Positions 36,050 to 47,719 of a stretch of DNA of 64,000 nucleotides are shown here, piece by piece. Each line of letters starts with the position of its first letter. Position 1 is the stretch's first letter. Below the pieces are notes generated by a model. That model saw nothing but the letters and a program-made list of their open reading frames with translations, was not told the origin of the DNA and ran no database searches. Made by a program: the position numbers and the translations under genes. Origin of the DNA: Chrysogorgia sp. JL179-B06 (taxonomy: Eukaryota; Cnidaria; Anthozoa; Scleralcyonacea; Chrysogorgiidae); the NCBI GenBank assembly GCA_035772405.1, contig JAYKKM010000040.1, positions 768,001-832,000 on the forward strand, written 5' to 3'.

Positions 36050-37555
36050 CTCGTGATAAAAGGTCATGACCCTAAACCCTTTTAAGGAAGCTAAATTAAA
36101 CAATAATGAATTAAAATATACTGTCGTTCTTTCATTAATCAATCCACTTTTAATTCCTGCAGAGATTTTCTTCTTGTCAACTGTACTCTCAAAGTTTATA
36201 AGAATAAATATGAAAGCTGCTAAGTTCTCAAAAAACTGGATATAATATGAAAAGGAGAAATAAGAGAACTAGTAGACGTTTCGGAAAAAAAGTTCAGCGA
36301 CGGGCGTCCCACCTCTCAGATACCAAATAAGGAAATATTATTGTCTCTTCGAATTTTACCAGTTTCCTATTGGCTTGAACTACTTGATCTCATCAGCTTT
36401 ACCTGTTCAAAGCTATACAGGGCTTGGTATCCTTCTCGTGTCTGCCCAGAAACGTAAGAAGAAACCTGTCTACCTTTTTCAAGTCATTAACTTTTCATAA
36501 CTTTAAAAATTAAAACACGTAAAAATATATTGGCGATTTTCTGGTCGGTTTGTGTAACAAGGTCATGGCTGCCCCCATGCCATGGTTCGCTTCAAGGGGG
36601 TGGGAAAATTATCTTCTGTTCTCGGCCCAGAGCCCAGGAAATATATACTGTTATGTATGTATGTATGTATGTATGTGTGCGTGTGTGTATTTATTTCAGC
36701 GGAGCATGGTAAACGACCAACTCCTTATAAGGAAGTAAAAAGTCGTTTTGGGTGATTCGTTTGAATCCGACAATATTTGGATTTTGGGCGAAGGGCAGCC
36801 ATTGGCGAGTGGTGATCTGACGAACTACGTAGTGGTTTTTACGAAGGATATACACGTTCTCGTAATATAATAGACACCTATGTTATGTATTTTAGACTCG
36901 GTAATTCCAAAACTGTTTTCAAAATTGAAATCGAGTAAATATTGGCCGAAATAACGTTCAAAAGCGGCCTTTTGGGATTTGTTATCGACAGACGCGGTCT
37001 GGGCACTGGTGACCATGGATGGGCAAAGGTGACATTTGAACAATAGATTTGATTGGGCGTTTTCAGAGATTTTTATCCAATCGGACACAAGAGTAAACAT
37101 GCCCACTGGTTCTTGTTATATGATGTAACGTAACAAGCAGCTAATCAAAAATTACCTTCTACCAGCTACGTGATGACTTAAACGTTTTTCCTTGACATTG
37201 TTCAAAAGCTAGCGTCATGCCAGCTTTTGAACAAGGAAACTTGTCAAAGAAAAACTTGTCATATTCAAAATTTGCCCGTGTAAACGGCGTGTCAAGGAAA
37301 ATGTGAAAAATGATTGCCAAACCTCATACGCAGTTCCTTTATTTGTGCGCATTTTTACTAAACTATCACGACGTGCGTTCGCTGGTCAGACCAAGCAACT
37401 TCACTTCTTCTGGACCCGAGAAAGCTTATGTGAACATAAAATAAAGACAAGATACGATTGCTTTATGATAGGAAACGAAAACATACTGTATGCCCTGTGG
37501 TAAGGGACGAACCCACCACCTACGTCGTTTGCGCCTTAGTTGTTTCTTCATGGTG
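36050..37555. other. Intergenic region, nothing firm
   Basis: There is an (ATGT)n microsatellite at about 36652-36680 and a small inverted repeat at 37200-37240 (TTCAAAAGCTAGCGTCATG against GCTTTTGAAC). Short ORFs are not conserved-looking. I found no gene. Confidence 0.4.
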
Positions 37556-37852
37556 CATTAAAGTGCATATAACGTCTGTGGGGATTTAACATATTTGTAA
37601 TCTGTGGATTCTCCTGAGATAAATTATAATATATCTTGTCAGCTGAAAATTTCATCTTCATAGACTTTTTTGCTGTTAAAGTTGACGGAAATGATGTCAT
37701 AGTGAATTCCCGCTGACGTCATTTCCGTCAACTTTAACAGCAAAAAAGTCTAAGATGAAATTTTCAGCTGACAAGATATATTACAATTTTTCTCAGGAGA
37801 ATCGATAGATTACATATATGTTAAATTCCCACAGACGTTATATGCACTTTAA
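37556..37852. mobile_element. Long-armed MITE related to family D
   Basis: Arms AAAGTGCATATAACGTCTGT and the complement ACAGACGTTATATGCACTTT define the ends. Inner arms (TTTTTTGCTGTTAAAGTTGA, CGGAAATGATGTCA) are nearly perfect complements about a centre near 37705. It shares the GTCAGCTGAAAATTTCATC block with family D. Confidence 0.9.
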
Positions 37853-38473
37853 AATGGCATTCAGGCCACTGCTAAAAGCCGTTTTTCCATCGATATTGGT
37901 GCCATTTATAGAACTCGTTCTTCCGTTGATTTTGGATTCCGAATCAAAAATCAAAAAGTACGCTTAGCTGATAATTGGCAAGAAATTTGCCAAAGAAAAC
38001 TTGCTCGTGTAAACTATAGGCTTAACTGGGGGATTTTCTCGAAAATCAAACACACAGAAAGTGGAGCTATTTTAAGATATTTAATGAATTAAGGAGCCTA
38101 ACAATATCAACATCAAATAAGTTCCTCAATCAGTACACGAACTATAAAAACAAGACAAACAATAACAAAAAGAAACCTTACAAAGTAGAGACTATAGAAA
38201 GTAATTATATATGAATGATATTTTCAAAGTGGTCATGTTGAACTAGGGAATCAGGAGATGAACGCGTGATTATCATCAATCGTGCAATACTCGTTATAAT
38301 TGCAATAATTGCGACCAGTAATTAATTAGAATAATTCCTTTTTCCGCAAAGGAAATGAAAACTGTAATTACAGAACCGAGAAACGCGTTCCTGCTGAAAA
38401 GAAGTAAATTACAGATTCCTTTAATTCTGTTCTAAATGTCAGCTAATGAGAATTATCGAAAACAGGTTTGACA

Positions 38474-38538
38474 CAACCTCGTTCCCAGGGCCTTATCTCC
38501 GCTCCGCCGGGAGCGGGCGGGGAACGAGGTTGTGTTTG
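38474..38538. repeat. AACCTCGTTCCCAGG hairpin, copy 2
   Basis: A 65-base hairpin with arms ACAACCTCGTTCCC and GGGAACGAGGTTGTG around CTCCGCCGGGAGCGGGCGG. Same family as 12089-12163. Confidence 0.75.
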
Positions 38539-38539
38539 A

Positions 38540-39511
38540 CATGGGACACGGTCATGGTATACCCACGGTGGCTCTTTACTATACCCAAAAGGTCGAACAG
38601 TGGAGAGAGGACTGGGATTGGCGTGTAATAGAATTGTGCCCAATAAGTTATTCCCAAAACAACAAAGATCTTAACCCTAACATCCCGCCTAACGAGTTAT
38701 TTAACCCTAACCCCCTGGCTAGCGAGTTTTCTAAACAATCCAATAACTCATAATCATATTAGAATATGGTTAAAGTTGTAAACGTTTGAGATAGATATTG
38801 AGGTAGATAAGGATATTAGAACAAATATAAAAATTGAGATTGTTACGGAGTCGAAAGAGTCGCAAATTACTGAAATTAACATAATAATGATATTTCATTC
38901 TCTGTTTAAAACCGTATCCAACTTGATATAAAAAAACAGCAATAAATTTGGTATTTTTAAAGTAGAAAAAGACAAATTCTTTTGTGGAATAAGCGGAAAT
39001 GGAGGAAAAACAAGAAAAAGTGGTTCAACTTCTGATGTAGAATAAGCAGAAAGAATGGAGGAAAAACAAGAAATTGTTCAACTTTTGATGTGCTCTGGTA
39101 CCGGAGATACACACAGTGGGAAATCTCGTGGCCCCGTTTTGCACGGCGGAATTGACGAATCGTTTCCAGGCAACCACAATTGCACCACCGAAAATATTTT
39201 CGATTTTCTTTGCGCGAAACATTTATGTAAATAAAATCCGATTTCACAACGCAAGATTCTGCATAGGCTTTGGCACTAGAATGATACACAACTGTATTAC
39301 CCGCCATCCATCAACCTAAGACCCATAGTTCAACGGTCTGACAACTCGCTCTCTATCGTTTTGTTTCACGCCAACTATAAAAGCCGAATAATTACAAGCG
39401 ACCTTAAAAACGCCAGTCTTGAGAATTGATATCTATAACAATACTACAGGTTTTCTCAATTACAGCTACATTTACAGTTTTTATCAAAAATTATAAGGTT
39501 TACAGCTCCGC
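38540..39511. other. Intergenic region between kelch cluster and FN3 gene
   Basis: Only small, unrecognisable ORFs and two degenerate direct repeats (GGAGGAAAAACAAGAAA at 39000 and 39056). The 3' UTR of the FN3 gene presumably occupies the right end. Confidence 0.4.
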
Positions 39512-40700
39512 TTATGTTAGTTCATCAGCATCAGCCAAGGGCACAGTTTCGATATCTTTGTTGCGATATTTGTAGCTTGGTGAACTAAATTCAACTGCAA
39601 AAAGATAATAAACAAGTCTTCGATACACATGGACAATAGTCAAGCTCAAATCCTCAGAAAAATGTTTCTGAGTCCCGTACAGGAATCAAACCTGTAACCT
39701 TGTGATTGTCAGTGAGATGCTCTAACCATTGAGCTAACGAGACTCAGATGGAGAGTAAAAGTTACAATGATGTACTACCCTTCTGATTGTCAGTGAGATG
39801 CTCTAACCATTGAGCTACCAAGACTCAGATGGAGAACGAAGGTTACAATGATGTACTACCCTTCTGATTGTCAGTGAGAGATGCTCTAACCATTGAGCTA
39901 CCAAGACTCAGATGGAGAACGAAGGTTACAATGATGTACTACCCTTCTGATTGTCAGTGAGAGATGCTCTAACCATTGAGCTACCAAGACTCAGATGGAG
40001 AACGAAGGTTACAATGATGTACTACCCTTCTGATTGTCAGTGAGAGATGCTCTAACCATTGAGCTACCAAGACTCAGATGGAGAACGAAGGTTACAATGA
40101 TGTACTGCCCTTCTGATTGTCAGTGAAATGCTCTAACCATTGAGCTACTGAGACTCAGATGGAGAGCGAAGGTTGCAATGATGTACTACCTTCTGATTGT
40201 CAGTGAGAGATGCTCTAACCATTGAGCTACCAAGACTCAGATGGAGAACGAAGGTTACAATGATGTACTACCCTTCTGATTGTCAGTGAGAGATGCTCTA
40301 ACCATTGAGCTACCAAGACTCAGATGGAGAACGAAGGTTACAATGATGTACTGCCCTTCTGATTGTCAGTGAAATGCTCTAACCATTGAGCTACTGAGAC
40401 TCAGATGGAGAGCGAAGGTTGCAATGATGTACTGGTTCAACATTTACTACATTGTCTCTATGTATGCGTAATAAGAAATGATTTAGTTACCTTCACCGTC
40501 CGCATTTGGAGAAGAAATTTCGTGATTGTACTGCACTTGGTTATCGAACTGGTTATACATACGGTTTTGACGATATTTACGGAACAAGACAACCAAGGCA
40601 ACGATTAGGATAATAACTAAAAAAGAACAAAAATAGAGTAAACAAAAGTAACGAGCGAACGGACGGACGGACAGACGGACAGCAGGACCATTTAACGTTT

Positions 40701-40759
<59 letters not shown>

Positions 40760-43700
40760 GATATAACGTTTGGACAGACAGCTGGACCAACAGACAGACA
40801 GCTGGACGGACGGACATAACTTACTGATAACAGCACCAGCGCAAACTACGCCTGCAATAACAGCAATGTTAGGAGATGATGATTTTGAGGAAGATGCTTT
40901 AGCAGTGTAAGTCTCTACTGATCTGAAACGATAAACAATATCAACGTGGTTATAAACATTCTCGTCTCCAGTCGCAATCTGTTGGCCGAGGGGAGAGGGC
41001 TAGGATGAGGGCCGATTAATCATGTACGACGCATGGTTGGCTAGCGCCAACTTTGGTTAATGCATAACCTCACTTTACTAAATCCTAACCCTAATCGCAA
41101 CACTAATCCACAACCCTCCAAGTAACAACAATTTCTACACAGTTACTGAAAGGTGACTAACCTAACTGAATTGGGTTTTGTAAAATCACTTCTTCCGGTT
41201 GCGTCGAAGCTTGGGGCGAGTAACGACTTCACGTGATCCATCTCAGATATGATTTCGTTACTAGAATCCGCTTGAAAGAAGATGAACAGAGAACAAATTA
41301 ATAGACTTCTTAATTATATATATATCACCGGTGCTGTCCCACAAGCGGTTGTCAATGACGATCGTAAGTATATAAGTATCCAGCCAGACACACTCAGATT
41401 GTTCCAAGCTACACTGATGAGCTGTAGTACTTGTAATTATTTATAAAAATCACTAAAATACAGTAGAGCAAACACATACTGTTTTTCTCGTTCGAGATCA
41501 ACTCAAATTCCACCCAGTTATGTGTCGTATCCAGTCGAACATTTGCAAATCTCTCCCTAAAACATAGATACAATAAAATCTCATTAAAACAACGGCACCT
41601 CAGGCAACAAAAATGTCCTTAATATTAAGCACGCGTTCACAGAATTCCACTGTATAATAATAATACGAGGTTCTGTTAAATATTAACTTATGACGTCTTG
41701 AGTAAAGTTGTCAGTGTTGGCGGAAATGCAAAGAAATTAAGCTTTTTCTCAACGTTATTTTTGTAATCGAAAACCTGGGCAATGGTCATGTTCAAAATGG
41801 CCCCCAAGACCCTGTTTTTAGATGGTAAGTGTCTATGCAATGAAAAATTCAGTTGTAAAATAACTCTTTTGTTTGAAAGAACTCTTGAAACTATAAAGAC
41901 TAACCATTTACAACTTTCTCATATCTCACTTCACTCTTGAGATATTAAGATTTGTTTAATATGTAAATCATCATACTTATGACATCACAATGAACAAATG
42001 CATGATAACTTATTGAAAAATTCTGCATATCTTTACCATTATCACATTTCATGTCATTGGATACATCCAGATGCACCTGGATTTCAAGTGATTTCATTAC
42101 ATAATCTCGAGGATATATAAGCGTTTTCAATAAGTCATTATGCATTGTGATGTCATAAGTATGATCATTTACATAACAAACAAATCTTAATATCTCAAGA
42201 GTGAAGTTGTAAATGGTTAGTCTTTATAGTTTCAAGAGTTCTTTCAAATAAAAGAGTTATTTTACAACTGAATTTTTCATGAGATGAAAAGTATTTTATG
42301 GTTGCCAGTGAGCTTAGCACTTAGTTTCTCTTACTTGGGAATTTTCGTTTTATCTTGTAATATGCTAATAAAATGTTCTTTGAATGTCTTCGTTCCTGCA
42401 AGCTTTTCTGCAGTTTTATCAACTTTGAATGGAATGATAATATGTTCACTACCAAACGGATCTAAACAAGAAATAAAAAAACCCAACTTTTTCTTATCTA
42501 TCATTAAAAAAAAAACAGAATGAAAACTCAATTGTCGCTACGGGAGAAGGATGTTACATTACACCACAATGTTTTGCGAAGTTAAATTATTGTTAAAGTG
42601 CCCCTGACATCAAATTTTTTTATTGTCTTATTTGGAAGAACTTTTAAAATGATAAAGTAACTTCTTTTGAAGATTTTCGTTTCTTCGCTTTCTTTTTGAG
42701 ATATATCAGTTTGTTTGATATGCAAATGTCCGGAATTTACGTCACACATGCATAATGACTTATTGGAGAAATGTGTATAACTCTTTCATTCTCGAACGAA
42801 ATCCTTTAAAATCGAGACGTTTGGTGTTGTGGGAGAAACACGCACACGTGTTATTCGCACTTTAGTGTTTTTATTTGATGAACTCAAAGATATATAACAT
42901 TCTCTGTTATAATTGATGTCAGGGGCACTTAAAAGGACATTGGCAACAAAGATTAAGTTTGTCTAATATGAAAGAACTCGTAAAACGATAGAGTAACACC
43001 TTTTACAACATTTCCGTATTTTACTTCGTTTTTGAAATATTTCAGTTTGTTTGATATGTAAATGAGATGGTCTCTGACGTCAGGTGCAGGGTAGAGAATT
43101 TTCACTCATTAGAATATTAGTTCCATCTTCAAGTTGTTCCACAGATTTACTTGAAAATGTGCGTATAATAACTCCTCATGATAATGAACGTTGTAACCTT
43201 AGCAATCACTGAGATATAAGACATTTTTAATGAGTGAAGATTCTCTACCAGCACCTGACGTCAGAGACCATCTGATTTACATATCAAACAAACTGAAATA
43301 TTTCAAAAACGAAGTAAAATACGGAAAAGTTGTAAACGGTGTTACTCTATCATTTTACGAGTTCTTTCATATTAGACAAACTTAATTTTTGTTGCCAATG
43401 TCCTTTAACAGAAACATACTACTTATAAGCCTCGCTTGCTCATCTGTAGATCTTCGTAAACACTTACAATGGCGTGTGGTGAAGAAGGTATAATTAGAAT
43501 CACCAGCGCCAACTTTTGTGAAAGCGACGACCTCAAAACGGTATTTAGTTTGCTGCCTTAAGTGGTTGATATCCAGGAACGTTGCTGATTTATTAACGAC
43601 TTTTTCACTGTTATCGTCTTTATTGTCGGAAACACGCCACATCACCTAAAAAAACGATAAACACGAAATGATTGTACGTCATTCTGCCGTATTTTACGTA

Positions 43701-45649
43701 CTTTAGTCGTATTTATTTGGGTCTTCCTGAACAAAATCATAATATATATGTCAGCCGAAAATTTCATCTTCATAATAATAATAATAGACGTATTAGGAGC
43801 ATTATACAATAGTCTCAATGCTCTTACTACAATATATTAAATATACTGATAAAATTTATTACAGTTTCATTATAAGATAAAGCCTACTACATATATTACA
43901 CTATAAACACAAAAAATTATTAATTTAAAAAAAGAATAGAGTTCATGGAGTTTTTCTCTGTCAAACCTACCAGATGTGATGTCACAAAAGGCATTTCAAA
44001 CCAGTTTTCTTTTGTTACTTGCCACAAAAATGCCTCTTGTGACATATCACATTCGATAACTTTAACAGCAAAAAAAGTCCATGAAGATGAAATTTTCGGC
44101 TGACAATATATATTATGATTTTGCTCAGGAAGACTCAAATATTACGAATATGTAAAATCCCCCAACGTGAGATAGGCATTTTAACTCCGCCATATGGGTG
44201 TGAAAGCACATGGCTGACTACAGGAAGGCGTCAAGTGATGGTTAATGCAAAGGGAGTGGTAGATATACTGTGGAGTCCCAGGGAGAAAAGACCCCATGGC
44301 GCGGGGCACATTGAATAACGAGACGAAACACATAATGGTTTCGTTTACCTTGTACTTTGTAATGTCGCCATTTGGAGAAACAGGACGTTGCCATGAAACG
44401 CGAACTGAAGAGGATGCTGGCCACCTGTCTGCGACTTCAATTCTCGCTGGAGCTCCAGGCGCTTGAAAAAATTGTTTTAAAAAAGAAGTTAGGGGGCGGT
44501 TGTTGGACGAAGTTGAATAAAAACCTCTCCCTATGTCTTTAACCTATATCTATATAACATGACTTACTATCTTGGTCGGTGGTCACAGATACGTAATTAC
44601 TGTCGGAGCTGATGGAGTCTTTGTTGACAGTTTTAACAGCAAAAACGTTTGTTGTGTAGGGCTTTAGTCGCTCTACCATGGCTGTTGTTTTAGTTGTTTT
44701 CACTGGAGGTATTCCTGATTCAGGAAAATGCTGATTACAAGACAAGAATGAGAGATAAAGTGAGTGAAATGTTTGCCATGTATACCCCGTTTCCCATATA
44801 GTACTGGAGGAGACAAAAAGACATATATAAATCTATAAATGCATCATCAATTATGAAATCTTACCTGATACACTTCATAGCTTAATTTCAAACCATTTTT
44901 GTTTTGAGGTGGAGTCCAGGAAAACATTACAGACGTTGAGGTTTGAGAAAGTTTTTTGAAATTTGTAGGAGGTGAAGGAGCTGAATAATAAAAATTGTAT
45001 TTTCAAATTTACTGCGATGTGCGCATTCGCTTGAGAGCAATGCAGAAATTAAAAGAATGGGTTAAGAGCTGTTTTTATTACGGAATACTTGAAAAATTAA
45101 TTCAGTTATTCTCGGCTTCCAACGGTAAACAAAAATAGCTCCCAAACGAATGTACTTTTTACATATTTGTGATCTTTGGAATCTCTTGAGAAGAATTGCA
45201 AAATATCTTGTCGTGCGAACATTTCATCTTCATACCTTTTACCCCTACTAAAGTGATTTACTATTCACAGGAAATGACGTCAAAAGCAGGGACACTCAAA
45301 AACATTGGACACTGATTCAACAGTGAGATACAAAGAAAGTTTGGGAATTGGGCGAACAACAAATTGTAAAAGTTATTACACAGAGTTTCAAGAGGAAACT
45401 GAGGCAAGCATGGCGGGTTTCTCAAGAGAGTAGAGAAGTTGGAAGAACAGTGAAAGATATTAACTTACGTGCCATCAAAGTAGTAAATTTGATGTTAGCT
45501 GGAGGTCCTTCGTTCGTAGACACGTACGCAGCAATGGCATACGTATAGTTCGTGTATGGCTGTAATCCTTGAAAGGTATACTGCACATCCGATGTAGTGT
45601 CAATCAGTGTTCGTTTACCTTGGCCGTCCACAGAATAAATATGATATCC
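39512..45649 (-). CDS. Fibronectin type III single-pass membrane protein, C-terminal exons
   Basis: Eleven exons with matching phases: 45469-45649, 44865-44980, 44568-44730, 44349-44461, 43468-43645, 42335-42461, 41480-41556, 41162-41270, 40825-40922, 40491-40616 and 39512-39594 (stop TAA at 39512-39514). The first five encode fibronectin III domains (LQPYTNYTYAIAAYVSTNEG, TSVMFSWTPPQNKNGLKLSY, LKPYTTNVFAVKTVN, SVRVSWQRPVSPNGDI, LRQQTKYRFEVVAFTKVGAG). A stalk follows, then a transmembrane helix split between two exons (NIAVIAGVVCAGAVI, then IIILIVALVVLFRKYRQ) and a cytoplasmic tail of only about 60 residues ending LADADELT. No kinase or phosphatase domain follows, so it is an adhesion or receptor-like protein rather than a receptor enzyme. 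The N-terminal exons lie right of 45649, beyond or displaced by mobile elements. The specific family is not recognised. Confidence 0.85.
39690..40432. repeat. Tandem array of ~82-bp tRNA-A-box repeats
   Basis: About nine head-to-tail units of 81-84 bases (starts near 39781, 39862, 39946, 40028, 40110, 40191, 40273 and 40356, after a full-length founder at 39665-39740). Read on the minus strand each unit carries GTAGCTCAATGGTTAGAGC, an A-box/D-arm-like sequence of tRNA repeat family S2. The founder alone keeps a B-box-like part. A variant unit with GTCAGTGAAATGCTC recurs at 40110 and 40356, so there is a three-unit higher-order repeat of about 246 bases. The array fills the last intron of the FN3 gene. 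Confidence 0.9.
40660..40820. repeat. (GACA)n microsatellite
   Basis: A pure GACA run at about 40703-40758 with flanking degenerate GGAC/GACA units, in the intron between the two transmembrane exons of the FN3 gene. The minus-strand VCLSVCLS ORF is an artefact. Confidence 0.95.
41838..42280. mobile_element. Fold-back element in FN3 gene intron
   Basis: Arms TGAAAAATTCAGTTGTAAAA / TTTTACAACTGAATTTTTCA define the ends. Inner arms share CTCTTGAAACTATAAAGACT and CATACTTATGACATCACAAT. About 443 bp, with the same overall plan as MITE families B and C but different sequence. Confidence 0.88.
42594..42930. mobile_element. MITE family C, copy 2
   Basis: Ends AAGTGCCCCTGACATCAA and TTGATGTCAGGGGCACTT. 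Arms as in 3289-3745. It abuts MITE family B copy 2 directly on its right. Confidence 0.88.
42931..43408. mobile_element. MITE family B, copy 2
   Basis: Ends AAAGGACATTGGCAACAAA and TTTTGTTGCCAATGTCCTTT. Very similar to 4820-5305, including GATGGTCTCTGACGTCAGG. It lies in the intron left of FN3 exon 43468-43645. Confidence 0.9.
43711..44190. mobile_element. MITE family D copy interrupted by repeat R1
   Basis: The fold-back arms (TTTGGGTCTTCCTGAACAAA to CCCAACGTGAGATAGGCA) match 4047-4393, but its left arm is split at about 43772 by about 160 bases of repeat R1 (43773-43930), also found at 9525-9700. This is a clear nested insertion. Confidence 0.88.
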
Positions 45650-45870
45650 CTAAAAATATGAACGGTTACGTCTCCGTCACATCATATAATAAATTATAAT
45701 AAAAATTATAATATAATTAATTTTTTAATTAATGGTAAATAAATTTAATAAATAACTATAAATAATTAAAATGTTTACATTGAAAGAAGTTTTTAAAAAA
45801 AAACCCAATAAAAAACTATATTTACATTTAAAAAAAACATTTGAATTTCAGAATGTCTGTTCGAGTGTTT

Positions 45871-47507
45871 TCAATTAATGTCTGAATCTAAGTTGCTTAA
45901 CTCAATGTCTGTAGCATTCAAAGTTGGTCTATGCCACGGGCTCCGGGAACCTCGCACACAAAGAATCAGAGCTCTCATCTGAGCAAAGCAAATTTTTGTG
46001 CGGAGCCAGTTCATTGCTACCCCTGGAAATATAAAACTAGTGGTGTAAACGAGGCATGCTCAACTTGTACACACCGCTGATTGTATTGGCGTTTCTTCTC
46101 TCGTTCGTTTCTTGAAAAAGCGGCATTCAGGTTCTGGTTCAAATGTGTCTTGGCGTAAGGATTAAAAACCCTAACGTCAAAGAATGCCATTTCACATCTT
46201 TCCCAGAACCCTCTTGCAGCTACATCCAGACGAGCATCATCAGCGATATTGGAGCCAGATGGCAAATTCTCTCCTGTCAGAGGTGTGAGAGGTGGTTCCA
46301 CTCGGACATCATATGCAACTTCATCTAAAAGGTTGGCAAATATATCTCGTAGCTCGTCATGGCGTCGGTGAATAAAACCGCCCTTCAGGCATGAGATTGC
46401 ATGATCTACAGTGAACTGTTTCCCACAGGCACAATGCGATGGTAGTCTTTTCATTTTCCAACGATACCGTAATGCCAAAGCATCAAAGAACTGCCGCTTA
46501 CTTAAAACATAACCTTCTTTCTTTATGGGCAGGGCTGTCAGCCAGCTCGAGGAACCTTTCATCTGAGCGATATCATTAGCACGAACCTGCTCCTTAGACA
46601 TGTCTACTCTAAGTTGTTCCAGTTTCGCTTTCTGCGTCTCTCCTTTCTCACGGACAATTCTTCCTCTATAGTTTTCCGCTGGAGGAAGTTGGGTGTTATC
46701 TGCACTGTTCTGAGTAACAATGGCGGCGACTTGCTGACTGCAGACCAATATGGAATTTTGATATTCTGTCTTGCAGCACTCCACAAAAATTGGAATACCA
46801 AGACCACCTAACTTGACAGGCAGCGACAGCAACACTCGTTCTTCAGAGGATACGATAAGACCATCTGTGATAGCTGGTATCAATTCATTAGTTATCACTT
46901 GGTCTAGTTCATGAAGTATTGTGCTTAAGTTTGGTATTGTTCTGATAAAATAGTTGAGGCGTCCACAGAAACCAGCGATGAAAGCAGCATATGCAGCTTG
47001 CGGTTCAGTCTTCGCAATGTCGGCCAATAGACGAACCAATTTGATCCAGTTGTCAACCTTTTTTCGAACATACTCCATCTGTCCATCAGTCGAACCAACA
47101 AAACCTCCAAGGTATTCATGACCTTCAACTGTAATGTTAACATTTGAGGTAGCGAAGATAACACGAGCCTCTTCAAGAAGATGTTCTTTCACCACTAGCC
47201 ATGATTTGTCAGCTCGTGGATTATAACCAAGTAGGGGACCGTATTCAACGATGTTGTTCCACCACGTTAGCAGCTGCTGTAATTTACCTGCACCAGCGAG
47301 ATCATCAGCAAAGGCTGCCTGCGTCACCTTAGAATCTGGTTCCTTGATTTCACGAAGTAATGGTGTGATACCGATCGCATATATTGGCATAGCAATAGGA
47401 TCACCCTGAGTAGTACCCTCAGCAGACGAAATTTCCTTCCCTCCTTGGACAAATAAACGAGATGGACTCTGGTAGCAGTTGATGGTATAAATTGCCAAAA
47501 CTGGACA
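45871..47507 (-). mobile_element. Non-LTR retrotransposon fragment with restriction-like endonuclease
   Basis: On the minus strand the reverse transcriptase enters mid-domain (CPVLAIYTINCYQSP at the right edge) and continues TTQGDPIAMPIYAI and AFADDLAGAG (the ADD catalytic motif), a thumb region, a zinc knuckle CACGKQFTVDHAISC and a restriction-like endonuclease (NIADDARLDVAARGF, FFDVRVFNPYAK). This order, RT then CCHC then endonuclease, is that of R2/NeSL/Dong-type elements. The open frame runs from 47507 to 46017. After an internal deletion the C-terminal tail (NWLRTKICFAQMRALILC, VRGSRSPW) continues in another frame to a stop at 45871. The copy lacks its 5' part. There is no ATG at its start, because the fragment is cut there by the hairpin at 47509. 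Confidence 0.85.
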
Positions 47508-47508
47508 G

Positions 47509-47665
47509 TAGTATAGAGAGTGGCGGTACGAGCTCAGTCAACGTCAACCGTAATATAAACACCAAAACATCGCCAAATTTGTGTCGAGCCACAACTTAGC
47601 GATGTTTTAGTGTTTATGTTTTACAGTTGACGTTGGTGAGCTCGTACCACCACTCTCTATACTAT
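47509..47665. repeat. 157-bp near-perfect hairpin at the retroelement/Polinton junction
   Basis: The left arm TAGTATAGAGAGTGGCGG, TACGAGCTCA ... AACACCAAAACATCGC is mirrored by GCGATGTTTTAGTGTTTATG ... TGAGCTCGTACCACC, ACTCTCTATACTA. The arms are about 65 bp, roughly 90 percent identical, around a 24-base loop. It lies exactly where the reverse transcriptase reading frame stops matching. It could be a MITE or part of a terminal structure of the Polinton. Confidence 0.9.
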
Positions 47666-47719
47666 TATGGCAATCATTAGTCAATCTAAACACCCCTCCC
47701 ATGTTTTCTACTCAATTGA

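Larger units (their letters stand above)
26238..36050. repeat. Tandem segmental triplication of the RING-kelch unit
   Basis: The block starting CAAAATAATTGGAATGG (3' flank of each gene) recurs at 26238, 29706 and 33882, giving units of about 3.5, 4.2 and 2.2 kb. Units 1 and 2 share gene, 3' flank and about 1.4 kb of 5' flank. Unit 2 has about 750 extra bases at 33085-33835. Unit 3 keeps only about 140 bases of 5' flank. Unequal exchange is the simplest origin. Confidence 0.88.

Noticed and set aside
39690..40432. CRISPR-like array
   Set aside because: Units repeat over their whole length with no unique spacers; tRNA-derived tandem repeat in a eukaryotic intron.
40483..40836. Minus-strand ORF with repeated VCLS as an independent gene
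   Set aside because: It is a (GACA)n run read through the real transmembrane exon at 40491-40616; only that exon is genuine.
47499..47507. Retroelement ORF starting at 47498 as a complete gene
   Set aside because: That start is TTG; the frame continues upstream into conserved reverse-transcriptase residues and is simply truncated.
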